From: Lentzea kentuckyensis | GTDB taxonomy: Bacteria > Actinomycetota > Actinomycetes > Mycobacteriales > Pseudonocardiaceae | Reading direction: 5' to 3' | Length of the DNA: 64,000 nucleotides | Assembly: GCF_002150765.1 (NCBI RefSeq) | Contig: NZ_MUYM01000043.1 | Coordinates: forward strand, 111,305-175,304 | Shown: piece after piece, positions 1-8,122 of the stretch | Position numbering within the stretch: the stretch's first letter is position 1 | Layout: the number at the start of each line of letters is the position of its first letter | Made by a program: the position numbers and the translations under genes | The notes under the pieces: model-generated | The model's database searches: none | Told to the model about the DNA's origin: nothing | The model's input: only the letters and a program-made list of their open reading frames with translations

Positions 1-54
1 TTTCCCCTGCGGCATGCGCCTTCCCAGCCGGCGCCCACCTCACTCGGAGATGCC

Positions 55-1320
55 ATGTCCGACCCTGCCCGGAAAGCCCGCGGAAGCGCTCTCAGGCGCC
101 GTCGCCTCATCCACGCCGCCGCCACGGCGGCAGTGCTCGCCGCCTGCGTCACCGCCCCGGCCGCCTCCGCGGCGCCGTTGCGGGAGGTGATGTTCGTCGG
201 CAACAACTGGGACGGCACCGCCGACGTCATCAAGTCCACCGGTGACTTCGCCAAGATCGGCCGGCTCAACGTCATCCCGGACAAGGACGCGCGGCTGACC
301 GAGATCTACCTCAACCCGATCAAGCTGGCGTTCTTCCTCGGCATCCGGTCGGGCCCCGGCGAGGGGCACGACCAGTTCGTCGACGACATGTACGCCACCC
401 CCGACGGCACGGCCATGGTCGTCTCGCGGCCCAGCTTCGCCGACGTGGTCTCCCTCGACCTGGCCACCGGGAAGATCAAGTGGCGGTTCCCGGTGTCGGG
501 CTTCCGGTCCGACCACATGGCCGTCTCCCCGGACGGCACCAGGATCGCGGTCTCGGCGTCGACCTCCAACACCGTGCACGTGCTGGACATCAACACCGGC
601 CAGCAGCTCGGTTCGTTCAAGACCGGTGACAAGCCGCACGAGAACGTCTTCACCAACGGCGGCCGGTACATCTGGAACATGTCGATCGGCGAGGTCAACA
701 ACAACTTCGACGCGCCGTGGCAGGACTTCATGAAGGGCGACCGGCACATCACCGTCGTCGACGCCACGACGTTCCAGATCGTCCGGACCATCGACATGCG
801 CGGCAAGCTGGACGCCTACGGCCGCAAGGACCTGTCCAACGCCGTGCGCCCGGCGATGTTCAGCCCGGACTTCTCGAAGCTGTACTTCCAGGTGTCGTTC
901 TTCAACGGCTTCGTCGAGTACGACGTCGCCACCGACAAGGTCACGCGGGTCAAGACCCTGCCGAAGAACTCCAACACCAGCGACGACCGCACCACGTACG
1001 TCAACGACTCGCGCCACCACGGCCTGTCGATGAGCCCGGACGGCAGCAAGCTGTGCGTCGCCGGGACGATGGACGACTACGCCACCGTCGTCGACCGCGA
1101 CACCCTGCAGGAAGGCCCGCTCGTCACGGCCTCCAAGCCGTACTGGGCCACCGTGAGCGGCGACGGCCGCGCGTGCGTCATCTCCGAGAGCGGCTCCGAC
1201 CAGGTGACCGCGATCGACTTCGGCACCGGCCAGAAGGTCGTCTCCGTGCCAGTCGGTGACCACCCGCAGCGCGTTCGCGTCGCCCGCATCTCAGCGGACT
1301 GGACCGGCCCGACCCGCTGA
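55..1320 (+). CDS. Secreted YVTN/WD40-like beta-propeller protein
   Basis: A 421-aa exported protein of unknown partner. The N-terminus carries an arginine cluster (RRRR around residue 15) and a hydrophobic stretch ending ASA-AP near residue 40, so Sec or Tat export is likely. The body repeats blade-like units such as 'AVSPDGTRIAVSAS', 'TVHVLDINTGQQLG' and 'LSMSPDGSKLCVAG', typical of YVTN/cytochrome-D1-like propellers. I see no haem or catalytic motif. The ATG follows GGAG by 5 nt. It converges on the gas-vesicle operon across a strong hairpin. Function is unassigned: it could be a binding or scaffold propeller. Confidence 0.8.
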   Translation: MSDPARKARGSALRRRRLIHAAATAAVLAACVTAPAASAAPLREVMFVGNNWDGTADVIKSTGDFAKIGRLNVIPDKDARLTEIYLNPIKLAFFLGIRSGPGEGHDQFVDDMYATPDGTAMVVSRPSFADVVSLDLATGKIKWRFPVSGFRSDHMAVSPDGTRIAVSASTSNTVHVLDINTGQQLGSFKTGDKPHENVFTNGGRYIWNMSIGEVNNNFDAPWQDFMKGDRHITVVDATTFQIVRTIDMRGKLDAYGRKDLSNAVRPAMFSPDFSKLYFQVSFFNGFVEYDVATDKVTRVKTLPKNSNTSDDRTTYVNDSRHHGLSMSPDGSKLCVAGTMDDYATVVDRDTLQEGPLVTASKPYWATVSGDGRACVISESGSDQVTAIDFGTGQKVVSVPVGDHPQRVRVARISADWTGPTR

Positions 1321-1328
1321 TCACGACC

Positions 1329-1362
1329 GGTCGTGGGGCGGACGCGCCTCCGCCCCACGACC
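1329..1362. terminator. Bidirectional terminator hairpin
   Basis: A perfect 13-bp GC-rich stem (1329-1341 with 1350-1362) and an 8-nt loop lie between the convergent propeller gene and gvpL. The distal arm touches the gvpL stop codon. There is no U-tract, as is usual in high-GC actinobacteria. Confidence 0.75.
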
Positions 1363-2078
1363 TACCAACCCCACCGCGACGTCGGTCGGTCCTCGTTCCG
1401 TTGCGCGTTTCGCGGTGCCAGATCGAGGAAGTGGAACGCGGGCAGCGGGCCGGTGCACGTCGCCACGGCGTCGGCGTCGCCCAGTCCGGCGACCGCGTTC
1501 CGCACGGCCTCGACCCGGTCCAGCGGCACGAGAAACGCGCGGACCTCCTCGGTGTGTTCCGGCGCGGTGGCCACCGCCACCGACCGTGCCAGCGCTGACA
1601 CCGGTGCGAGGATCACGTCGGCCTGCTTTTCGCGCCAGGCGACGATTTCCCGCGCGATCAGCTCGCCCTGCGCGATGGTGGAGGTCAGGTCGCCACCCCG
1701 TCCGGTGAACGTCCCCTTGGTGTGGACGGCGCGCAGCGCGGTGTCCTCGTCGAACACCAGGCGCACGTGCATCTCCGCGACTCCGTCGAGCCGTTCGAGG
1801 TTGTGCCGCAACACCGACGGCCCCAGCGCGAGCACGGCGGCGCGGGCGGCGGCCTCGTCCACCGCGGTCGTGCCGATCCGCAACGGCAGCACCGGCCCGC
1901 CCGGCAGCAGCGCGCACAACGCGGCCAGGTGCGCGGTGGCCTCCTGTTCGGTCAGCCCGTGGTCCGCGGGCCGGGCGCTGACCACGACGGCGTTCTCGTC
2001 CAGGCCGAGCAGCCGGAACGGCGACCCCTCCGGCAGCCGGTGCCCCGCCCGCACCACGCCGTGCAGGTACAGGCTCAC
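1362..2078 (-). CDS. gvpL: Gas vesicle protein GvpL/GvpF family
   Basis: A 238-aa GvpL/F-family protein, by family knowledge an accessory factor that binds GvpA and helps nucleate the vesicle. The N-terminus 'SLYLHGVVRAG' and the 'GPVLPLRIGTT' block match the family pattern also seen in the second copy upstream (gvpF). The GTG start at 2078 is chosen because it overlaps the gvpA stop by 4 nt (GTGA) and begins exactly at the conserved N-terminus. Longer upstream reading is antisense noise. It is the last gene of the operon. Confidence 0.85.
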   Translation of the reverse strand: MSLYLHGVVRAGHRLPEGSPFRLLGLDENAVVVSARPADHGLTEQEATAHLAALCALLPGGPVLPLRIGTTAVDEAAARAAVLALGPSVLRHNLERLDGVAEMHVRLVFDEDTALRAVHTKGTFTGRGGDLTSTIAQGELIAREIVAWREKQADVILAPVSALARSVAVATAPEHTEEVRAFLVPLDRVEAVRNAVAGLGDADAVATCTGPLPAFHFLDLAPRNAQRNEDRPTSRWGW

Positions 2079-2437
2079 GACTGGGGTTCCTCCACCGGGG
2101 CGGGTGCCGGCGTGACCATGGCGGGCGCGGGCGTGACCACGGCGGGAGTGACCATGGCCGGGACCGCCGAGGCCAGCAGGCCGTAGGTGCCGCCGATGCC
2201 CTGCGCGGCGGGCGGTGACGTCACCAGGCCGCGGCGGGCGGCCTCCAGCCGTTGCATCGCCTCCAGATAACGGATGTAGGTGTCGACGCTCGCGATCACG
2301 ACCTTGATGTCGATGCTCAGGATCTCGATGCCGATCAGCGAGACCTTCACCGACGCGTCGATCACGAGTCCCTTGTCCAGCAGGACGTTCAGCACGTCGG
2401 CGAGTCCGCCGGAGTTCGGGATGGCTGGTGCGGTCAC
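2075..2437 (-). CDS. gvpA: Gas vesicle structural protein GvpA
   Basis: A 120-aa protein whose residues 10-65 carry the GvpA core: 'LLDKGLVIDASVKVSLIGIE' followed by 'ILSIDIKVVIASVDTYIRYL'. GvpA is the main shell subunit of gas vesicles. The C-terminal tail (about 80-120) is a Pro/Ala/Val/Thr-rich extension with repeated 'VTPAPA', longer than in cyanobacterial GvpA but in line with the extended actinobacterial forms. It overlaps gvpK and gvpL by 4 nt each. Unusually, the presumed major shell gene is sixth of seven rather than near the operon start. Confidence 0.88.
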   Translation of the reverse strand: MTAPAIPNSGGLADVLNVLLDKGLVIDASVKVSLIGIEILSIDIKVVIASVDTYIRYLEAMQRLEAARRGLVTSPPAAQGIGGTYGLLASAVPAMVTPAVVTPAPAMVTPAPAPVEEPQS

Positions 2438-2703
2438 GGTGATGTCCTCTCTTGGTGCGACAGGCCCGCGATGTCGACCGGAAGCCGGACACCGGACGTG
2501 TCGGGATCTCCGAGTGCTTCGCGCAACGCCGCGAACTGGCGCTGCAGCGAGATCAGGGCCTGACCGAGGTTCTCCACCTCCTGCGCGGTGAGGGTGCCCG
2601 CGTCCACCCGGCGCAGCGCCTGACGCTCGAGCAGTTCACACACGATCTCCAGCACGGCCACCACGATCCGGCCCAGGCCGCGGCCCGCGTCCTGCGCGCT
2701 CAT
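2434..2703 (-). CDS. gvpK: Gas vesicle protein GvpK
   Basis: An 89-aa protein with the GvpK signature 'ELLERQALRRVDAGTLTAQE' around residues 23-42. GvpK is an essential accessory gas-vesicle protein in several systems, though its exact role is unsettled. It overlaps gvpA by 4 nt downstream and gvpS by 4 nt upstream (ATGA-type), indicating tight translational coupling. Confidence 0.88.
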   Translation of the reverse strand: MSAQDAGRGLGRIVVAVLEIVCELLERQALRRVDAGTLTAQEVENLGQALISLQRQFAALREALGDPDTSGVRLPVDIAGLSHQERTSP

Positions 2704-2861
2704 CGGACGTCGCCACCGATGCCGACCAGCAGCAACCTCAGGTCGAGCCGGATCAGTTCCACGCCCGCCAGCGTGATCACCACGTCGCCGCGCACGACCG
2801 CACCCCGGTGCACGACCCGGTCGAGCAGGTCGACCAGACTCGCAGTGCCGTGCTCAGGCAT
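2700..2861 (-). CDS. gvpS: Very short GvpS/GvpJ-like gas vesicle protein
   Basis: A 53-aa gene read from ATG at 2861. The sequence starts MPEHGTASLVDLLDRVV and continues through 'GDVVITLAGVELIRLDLRLL', the GvpA/J/S shell fold. It overlaps gvpF by 8 nt and gvpK by 4 nt, and coding potential is supported by family similarity along its whole length. It stops shortly after the core beta-hairpin, so it lacks the C-terminal tail of typical GvpS/GvpJ. It could be a minimal minor-shell protein or a truncated remnant; the overlaps favour an active gene. Confidence 0.75.
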   Translation of the reverse strand: MPEHGTASLVDLLDRVVHRGAVVRGDVVITLAGVELIRLDLRLLLVGIGGDVR

Positions 2862-3531
2862 CGGCGAACTCCACCTTCGTGAACGAGTACGGCGGCCACG
2901 GACCGGTGATCTCCACTGACAGCCCCAGTTCCGCGGTCAGCCGGGCCAGCTCGGCGTGGAACCCGTCCTCGTCGCCGACCAGATACGCCGCTTCCAGCAG
3001 CAGATCGCGACTGAGGTCACGGCACGCGCTCTCGTCCGCCCGTTCGCTCAGCGCCTGGTGCAGTGTCGCGGCGGAACGGCGGGCGAGGTCGGCGTCGACG
3101 AGCCGCTGACGGCGCAGCGTCAGGTAGGCCGTTCCGGACACCGCGTCCAGCTGCACCGGTTCCCGTTGCACCGCACGCACCTTGACTCCCCACTCCTGTC
3201 GTCCCTCTACGCGGCTCAGCCAGGCCGACACCTCCTCGTGGCGAGCGGCGAGCAGCCGCACGGCCGCGTCGACGCCGTCGAGGACGGTGCCGAACCGCAG
3301 CGGCAGCACCGGTGCGTGGCGGAACACCGCACGCACCACGGCGTCGTGGTAGCGGGCCAGCACGGCCAGCGGACTGTCCTCGGTGGGCTCCTCGACATCG
3401 AGTCCGGCGAACCGCTGCAGCTCGACCTCGGCCACGACGAGAGCCAGCCCGCGATGGCCGATCAGCCAGGGTCCGGCGAGATCGACCGGCTGATCTCTGG
3501 TGATCGCGTAGGCGTACAGACCGCGGCTCAT
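2854..3531 (-). CDS. gvpF: Gas vesicle protein GvpF
   Basis: A 225-aa GvpF/L-family protein starting 'MSRGLYAYAITRD'. It contains 'HAPVLPLRFGTVL' near residues 73-85 and the family ending 'TGPWPPYSFTKVEF' close to the C-terminus. GvpF binds GvpA and is thought to control its assembly. The ATG overlaps the gvpJ stop by 4 nt. A second paralogue (gvpL) ends the operon. Confidence 0.88.
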   Translation of the reverse strand: MSRGLYAYAITRDQPVDLAGPWLIGHRGLALVVAEVELQRFAGLDVEEPTEDSPLAVLARYHDAVVRAVFRHAPVLPLRFGTVLDGVDAAVRLLAARHEEVSAWLSRVEGRQEWGVKVRAVQREPVQLDAVSGTAYLTLRRQRLVDADLARRSAATLHQALSERADESACRDLSRDLLLEAAYLVGDEDGFHAELARLTAELGLSVEITGPWPPYSFTKVEFADA

Positions 3532-3851
3532 CGTCGCCCGTCCGCCACGGCCTGCTCCAGCTGCGCGACGCGGTCGCGCAGCACGGCGTTCTGGCGGGCG
3601 AGCTCGTTCGTCTCACTCGCCGGTTCCACCGCTTTCGGCGTGAAGAACGGGTCGTTCGTCCACCAGTCCATCCCCATCTCACGCGCGGTTTGCGCGGAGG
3701 CGATGAACAACCGCACCCGCAGTGTGAGCAGTTCGATGTCCACCACACAGACGGCTATGTCCCCGACGATCACCACACCTTTGTCCAGGACGCGTTCCAG
3801 CGTGTCGGCGAGCGAACCGGATCTGTTGTCCACGAAGAACCATCCCGTCAC
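3528..3851 (-). CDS. gvpJ: Gas vesicle minor shell protein GvpJ-type
   Basis: A 107-aa protein with the GvpA/J fold ('LERVLDKGVVIVGDIAVCVV' then 'DIELLTLRVRLFIASAQTA'). The actinobacterial GvpJ-type tail 'EMGMDWWTNDPFF' follows, then a short coiled-coil (about 85-105). GvpJ-type proteins are minor shell or tip components. The GTG at 3851 is preferred over an upstream ATG because GTGA overlaps the gvpO stop by 4 nt, matching the rest of the operon. Confidence 0.82.
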   Translation of the reverse strand: MTGWFFVDNRSGSLADTLERVLDKGVVIVGDIAVCVVDIELLTLRVRLFIASAQTAREMGMDWWTNDPFFTPKAVEPASETNELARQNAVLRDRVAQLEQAVADGRR

Positions 3852-4168
3852 ATATCGGTCGTTCCACGGGTGTAGCGCCTGAGCCGTTCGCAACCGCACA
3901 ACTCACCGGCGGCGTCGATGTCGACTCGATAGGTCGCGATGATGCTGGTGGTGGCCGGAATTCGTTCGAGCTCGACGACGTCGACCAGCACCGACCAACC
4001 GCCGTCCGGCACAGCGCGAATCCCCGAAACGGCTTCGGGGGTCCTGCCGATCAGAGCACTGAACTGCTCCGTTGCGACTCGAATTGCCAATACCGCGGTA
4101 AGTTTTTCAGGTTTTCCGGACGACGAACTTTCATTCGATTCGACGGCCACTCTCCCGATCTTAGGCAT
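3848..4168 (-). CDS. gvpO: Gas vesicle protein GvpO
   Basis: A 106-aa GvpO-family protein. The C-terminal half carries the family pattern 'GGWSVLVDVVELERIPATTS' and 'ATYRVDIDAAGELCGCERLR', ending near 'YTRG'. GvpO is an accessory/regulatory gas-vesicle protein. It is the first gene of the operon. The 76-nt gap to the GH127 stop must hold the promoter, but I could not call clear -35/-10 boxes or a Shine-Dalgarno, so the start is less certain. Confidence 0.8.
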   Translation of the reverse strand: MPKIGRVAVESNESSSSGKPEKLTAVLAIRVATEQFSALIGRTPEAVSGIRAVPDGGWSVLVDVVELERIPATTSIIATYRVDIDAAGELCGCERLRRYTRGTTDM

Positions 4169-4244
4169 AACCGAGAGACCAGCAAAAGATCGAGCTTTCG
4201 AATCAATCGAACATTGGGCCGTCCGCGCCAGTCGAATGGCCGGT

Positions 4245-7214
4245 TCAGGGGCGCAGGCTCTCCTCGGCCCGCATGGCCGCGTCGATCACGGCCTGGCGGT
4301 CGTGCCGGGTGAACCGGCCGCGCCGCTGCCACTCCCCCGACACGTCCCTGACCTGCCGGACGAACCGGTCGTGGTGCGGGAACGGCGCCGCCTGCCAGAC
4401 GCGGTCGAGGAACGAGAAGCCCTCGTCGTCCACCGACTCGTTCGACACACCGGAATCGGCCGACCCGAACACCACGGTCGGCTCCAGCCGCTTGAAGTAC
4501 AGGTGGTGCGCGTCGTCGGCGGCGATGTAGAGCGGCCGCAGCGTGTGGCCGTGCGTGGCGAAGAAGTTGGGCTGCCCCAGCGGGCTGACCGCCGCGCGGA
4601 GGTCGCCGTCGAGCTTGAGGTGCCGGTAGAACGAGAACGTCCGCCACGTCCGCGAGTCGTTCAGCGCGGGCAGCACCAGCGGGCCGTAGAGCAGGCTCTG
4701 CACGGCCGGGTCGTCCAGCGCCCGTTCGACGCGCAGGCTGAACGGCATCGTGATCTCGATCCGGTCGCCGGGCCACCAGAACCGGTTGAGGCTGAGGTAC
4801 GTGCCGGGCACGGCCTTCGCGTGCTGCACGACACCGTTGATCCGCACCGTGAAGCCCTTGCGGACCCAGCCCGGCACCCTGAGCCTGATCTCCAGCCGGC
4901 CCCGCCCCGAGACGGTCAGCGTGCTCTTCTGCTCGCGCGGGAAGTCCGTCTGCTGGGTGATGGTGAAGCCGTCCCACTTCAGGGTGGAGGCGATGTAGAG
5001 GTTGACGTAGAGGGTCCCGCCGCCGGCCGACCGGAAGTAGATCGTGTCCTGGTACTTGGTGTGGTTCTCCAGTCCGGTGCCGCCGCAGCACGTGCCGAGG
5101 TTGCCGAACCCCCTGGTGGCACCGGGATGCGCCGGCAGGAAGTAGGTCACCATCGGTTCGACGTCGCTGTCCGCGTCCTGCCGGGAACCGAGGATGTGGT
5201 TCACCAGACCGCGTTCGTAGTAGTCCATGAACGCGGCGTCCGGCTTGTGGCAGAACAGGTTCCTGGTCAGCTTCAGCAGGTTGTAGGTGGAGCAGGTCTC
5301 GCCGCCGCCGCTGTCCGGTTCCGTCTCCGGCCGGGTCTGGTAGGTGAGCGATCCGGCGATGTCGCCGCGCGGCTGGAAGAGCTCGGCGTTGGTGTTCGCG
5401 GGGTAACCGTCGGCCGCCGCGTACTGGCCGCCGGCCGAGCCGTGGCTGAACATGCGGTGCGGCACCACCATGTGCCAGAAGTTCTCCGCCGCCGTGAAGT
5501 AGTCCCGTTCGGCGGTGTTCTGCTCGAAGACGCGCAGGTAGCCCAGGAACTGCGGCACGTGCTGGTTCACGTGGATGCCCCGCAGCACATCGCGGTTCTC
5601 CACCGCCGCGGGGAACACCGTGCGGCGGTTGTCGAAGCACTTGGCCGTGGCGAGATAACCGGCCCTGCGGTCGCGGTCGGGTTCGAGTGCGGCGAGATGG
5701 GCCATGTTCTCGTTCATGCCGCCGTACTCGCCGGCGATGTGCAGCGACCACATCCGGTTCAGCCGGTCACGATCCACTGTGGACAACCGGCCGCGCACCC
5801 AGTCGCCCACCTTGCGGGCGATCTCCAACGCCCGCGCGTTGCCCGCCAGGTGGTACGCGTCGAGCAGGCCCCGCACGATCTTGTGCAGCGTGTAGTAGGG
5901 CGCCCAGATGCCGGCGCCGCTGTAGTTCGTGAACTCCTCCAGCCGGATGAACTGGGCCTCGGTGTACGCCGAGAGGAAGCCGGGGTGCCGCCGCCCGTCG
6001 GTGGCGCCGAAGAACTCGGCGTGGTTGCCCCGCCCCGACGAGTCCACAACGGACGGACCGGGGCTCTCGTCGAACCGGTACCAGGCCACCAGGTCCGCGG
6101 TGCCCGCCGCGCCGGCGTGCTGTGCCACGGCCGCCACCTCGGCGGCGGTGAGCGCGCGGCCGAGGAGCTGGAACTCGTCGATCGTACCGTTGAGGAACTT
6201 GATGTTGGCCTTCGGGAACTGGGCCCGGCCGATCCAGTTGGCGGTGGTGTCGCCGAGGTCGGCGGGGCTGAGGCCGAGGGTGCCGGTACCGGCGGCGACT
6301 CCGTCGACGTAGATGGTGCCCACGTTGCCCGCCTTGGTGATGGCGACGTGCGTCCACCGACCGGCGGCCAGCTGTGTCGTGGCGTCGATGCGTTGCTCGC
6401 CACCGCTGCCACTGGTGGTGATCGCGAACCGCGGGCCACCGCTCGACGTGTGGGCGGTGAGGTACATCCGGGTCTGCGAGTCGGCGGCGCTGTCGCCGGG
6501 CCGGCCGAAGTCGAAGATCCGCGCGTCGGCGTCGCGCACCGCCAGGTTCACCCAGGTGGCCACCGTGAAGTCGGTCAGGCCCTTCGTGATGCCGGCGGGC
6601 AGCTTCAGGTGGTCGGCGTCGCCGGTGACGTGCCCGTTCGGCGTGCCGGTCAGCCGCACCGCGGTGCCGGACCGTCCAGGCACCCTGGGGGTCGACCTGC
6701 GGGCCGCCGCGGCCAGCGCGTCCTGGCACTCACCCAGAGCCGTGACCAGGTAGTCGAGCTTGTCCTTGAAGATCCGTTCACCGGTGGAGGCGTAGGACTG
6801 CGCCAGCAGCGTCAGGAAGTGGCCGGTGTAGTGGCCGCGCAGGTTTCCGTCCGGCGTCTCCCAGCTGCCGATCGGTTCGGCACCCCGGTGGCCCAGACCC
6901 GCATTCACGCGGAAACTGCGCAACATCCGGTCGGGACCGCGCCGGTCGTCCCGGACGCCGTTCATGACGCTCGGCCCGTACTCGCGGGCGAAGTGCAGCA
7001 GCCGGTCCCGCTTCTCCCGGAACACGCTGTCGCCGAGCGTCACCTGATCCAGTTCGAACGGCCGGACGACCCAGCTGCGCGGACTGGGAAACCCCTGCGG
7101 CGCGGCCGAGTCCGCCTGTGCCGAAGCGGCCTGCGCCTGACCGGGGACCAGCGGAGTGGCGGCGGCCAGCGCACCGATCTGGAGAACGCGACGCCGGGAA
7201 AGATCCTTGTCCAT
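4245..7214 (-). CDS. Secreted GH127 beta-L-arabinofuranosidase with embedded LamG domain
   Basis: A 989-aa glycosidase (DUF1680/GH127). It should remove terminal beta-L-arabinofuranose from plant glycoproteins or arabinans. It has a Tat signal (SRRRVLQIGAL). The Zn/cysteine active site is visible: GETC (E639, C641) and TCCGG (C709 nucleophile, C710 ligand), matching the Glu/Cys/Cys/Cys set known from GH127. A concanavalin/LamG-like module (about residues 180-375, 'TDFTVATWVNLAV' to 'WYRFDES') interrupts the N-terminal part of the (alpha/alpha) barrel. The start at 7214 follows GGGGGA; an upstream ATG lacks one. It is probably transcribed from the promoter at 7263-7290 and linked to the adjacent GntR regulator. 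Confidence 0.88.
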   Translation of the reverse strand: MDKDLSRRRVLQIGALAAATPLVPGQAQAASAQADSAAPQGFPSPRSWVVRPFELDQVTLGDSVFREKRDRLLHFAREYGPSVMNGVRDDRRGPDRMLRSFRVNAGLGHRGAEPIGSWETPDGNLRGHYTGHFLTLLAQSYASTGERIFKDKLDYLVTALGECQDALAAAARRSTPRVPGRSGTAVRLTGTPNGHVTGDADHLKLPAGITKGLTDFTVATWVNLAVRDADARIFDFGRPGDSAADSQTRMYLTAHTSSGGPRFAITTSGSGGEQRIDATTQLAAGRWTHVAITKAGNVGTIYVDGVAAGTGTLGLSPADLGDTTANWIGRAQFPKANIKFLNGTIDEFQLLGRALTAAEVAAVAQHAGAAGTADLVAWYRFDESPGPSVVDSSGRGNHAEFFGATDGRRHPGFLSAYTEAQFIRLEEFTNYSGAGIWAPYYTLHKIVRGLLDAYHLAGNARALEIARKVGDWVRGRLSTVDRDRLNRMWSLHIAGEYGGMNENMAHLAALEPDRDRRAGYLATAKCFDNRRTVFPAAVENRDVLRGIHVNQHVPQFLGYLRVFEQNTAERDYFTAAENFWHMVVPHRMFSHGSAGGQYAAADGYPANTNAELFQPRGDIAGSLTYQTRPETEPDSGGGETCSTYNLLKLTRNLFCHKPDAAFMDYYERGLVNHILGSRQDADSDVEPMVTYFLPAHPGATRGFGNLGTCCGGTGLENHTKYQDTIYFRSAGGGTLYVNLYIASTLKWDGFTITQQTDFPREQKSTLTVSGRGRLEIRLRVPGWVRKGFTVRINGVVQHAKAVPGTYLSLNRFWWPGDRIEITMPFSLRVERALDDPAVQSLLYGPLVLPALNDSRTWRTFSFYRHLKLDGDLRAAVSPLGQPNFFATHGHTLRPLYIAADDAHHLYFKRLEPTVVFGSADSGVSNESVDDEGFSFLDRVWQAAPFPHHDRFVRQVRDVSGEWQRRGRFTRHDRQAVIDAAMRAEESLRP

Positions 7215-7254
7215 GCTGCAGTCCCCCACCACCGTCGGCAGTAATGCCATGTGA

Positions 7255-7269
7255 GGTGTGCAATTTTAC
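7255..7269. promoter_or_regulatory. Candidate GntR operator, copy A
   Basis: GGTGTGCAATTTTAC, overlapping the -10 of the GH127 promoter. A 15-bp sequence of identical spacing, GGTGT-N3-ATTTTAC, recurs at 8066-8080 upstream of the GntR gene. Two-site recurrence makes a shared operator plausible, but part of the match could simply be a shared TAAAAT -10 box. Confidence 0.4.
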
Positions 7270-7290
7270 TGACGGCCAGTTGCCCGTCAA
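7263..7290 (-). promoter_or_regulatory. Predicted promoter of GH127 gene
   Basis: TTGACG (7290-7285) and TAAAAT (7268-7263) are separated by 16 nt, reading toward the GH127 start at 7214. This is a good housekeeping-sigma match for actinobacteria, lying between the gntR stop and the GH127 start. Confidence 0.55.
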
Positions 7291-7312
7291 CGACGCCGAT
7301 CAGGGCAGGCGG

Positions 7313-7990
7313 CTACTCCGCCGGACGCCCCGCCCACTCGCGGCGGGTGTGGCCGAGGTGGGTGGTCATGAGCTTCTTCAGCTTCTTCGCGTCGCCGGCG
7401 GCGATCAGGTCGCACATCTCGACGTGCTCCTGGGCGCTGTCCACCAGCCGGCCGGACGCGACGAGGGCGGACAGCCCGTAGAGGCGGGTCTGCGCGCGGA
7501 GGTCGTCGACGATCCGCACCAGCCGGGGATTCCCGGCGGCGGCGAGCAACCGGAGGTGGAACTCGCGGTCGGCGTTGATGTAGCTGACGAGATCGCCTTC
7601 GGCCGCGGCGGCGACGATCGCGGCGGCGAGCCCGCGCAACGCGACCAGTTCCTCGTCCGTGACGTGCGGGACCGCCTCTGCGGTCGCGGTCGGTTCGAGC
7701 AGCTGGCGGATCTGGGTGATCTGGTCGAGGTCGGCCTCGGACAGCACCGTGACCCGGTACCCCTTGTTGCGCACCACTTCCACGAGCCCTTGCTTGCCCA
7801 GGTCGAGCATCGCCTCGCGGACGGGGGTGGCGGAGATGCCGAACCGCTCGGCCAGGCCGGCCGCGGAGTACAGCTCGCCGGGCCGCATCTCGCCGGAGAC
7901 GATGGCCCCGCGCAACACGTTCGCGACCTCTTCCCGCACGCTCGGGCGACGTGCGAAGGACGGCAGAGCGAGGTGCCGCGGTTCCGCCAT
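7313..7990 (-). CDS. GntR-family (FCD) transcriptional regulator
   Basis: A 225-aa FadR-subfamily regulator. The N-terminal winged helix includes 'RPGELYSAAGLAERFGISAT' and 'PVREAMLDLGKQGLVEVV'. The C-terminal all-alpha FCD ligand domain follows (about residues 85-215, with 'REFHLRLLAAAGN'). FCD proteins sense small carboxylates or sugar acids. The ATG at 7990 follows GGAGGA with good spacing; the ATG at 8047 has no ribosome site. It lies directly upstream of, and in the same direction as, the GH127 gene and diverges from the peptidase gene. Sharing of a 15-bp sequence upstream of both genes suggests autoregulation and control of GH127. Confidence 0.88.
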   Translation of the reverse strand: MAEPRHLALPSFARRPSVREEVANVLRGAIVSGEMRPGELYSAAGLAERFGISATPVREAMLDLGKQGLVEVVRNKGYRVTVLSEADLDQITQIRQLLEPTATAEAVPHVTDEELVALRGLAAAIVAAAAEGDLVSYINADREFHLRLLAAAGNPRLVRIVDDLRAQTRLYGLSALVASGRLVDSAQEHVEMCDLIAAGDAKKLKKLMTTHLGHTRREWAGRPAE

Positions 7991-8065
7991 CCGGTCCTCC
8001 AGGTGCGACTCAACTCCGGAACCTTCGAATCGTACGGCTTGTTTCATCGTGACATGGCCAAGTTG

Positions 8066-8080
8066 GGTGTCGTATTTTAC
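8066..8080. promoter_or_regulatory. Candidate GntR operator, copy B
   Basis: GGTGTCGTATTTTAC upstream of gntR and of the divergent peptidase gene. It aligns without gaps to copy A at 7255-7269 (12 of 15 identical). On the minus strand it contains TAAAAT, a possible -10 for gntR. Confidence 0.4.
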
Positions 8081-8122
8081 CTGTCACCGTTCGTCGGCCT
8101 GCCCCGAAGGAGCGTGTGAGTC

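Noticed and set aside
3939..7244. A 1101-codon plus-strand open frame antisense to the GH127 gene
   Set aside because: Arg/Val/Gly/Ala-rich, no domain recognised, and lies opposite a gene with intact catalytic motifs; a normal high-GC shadow.
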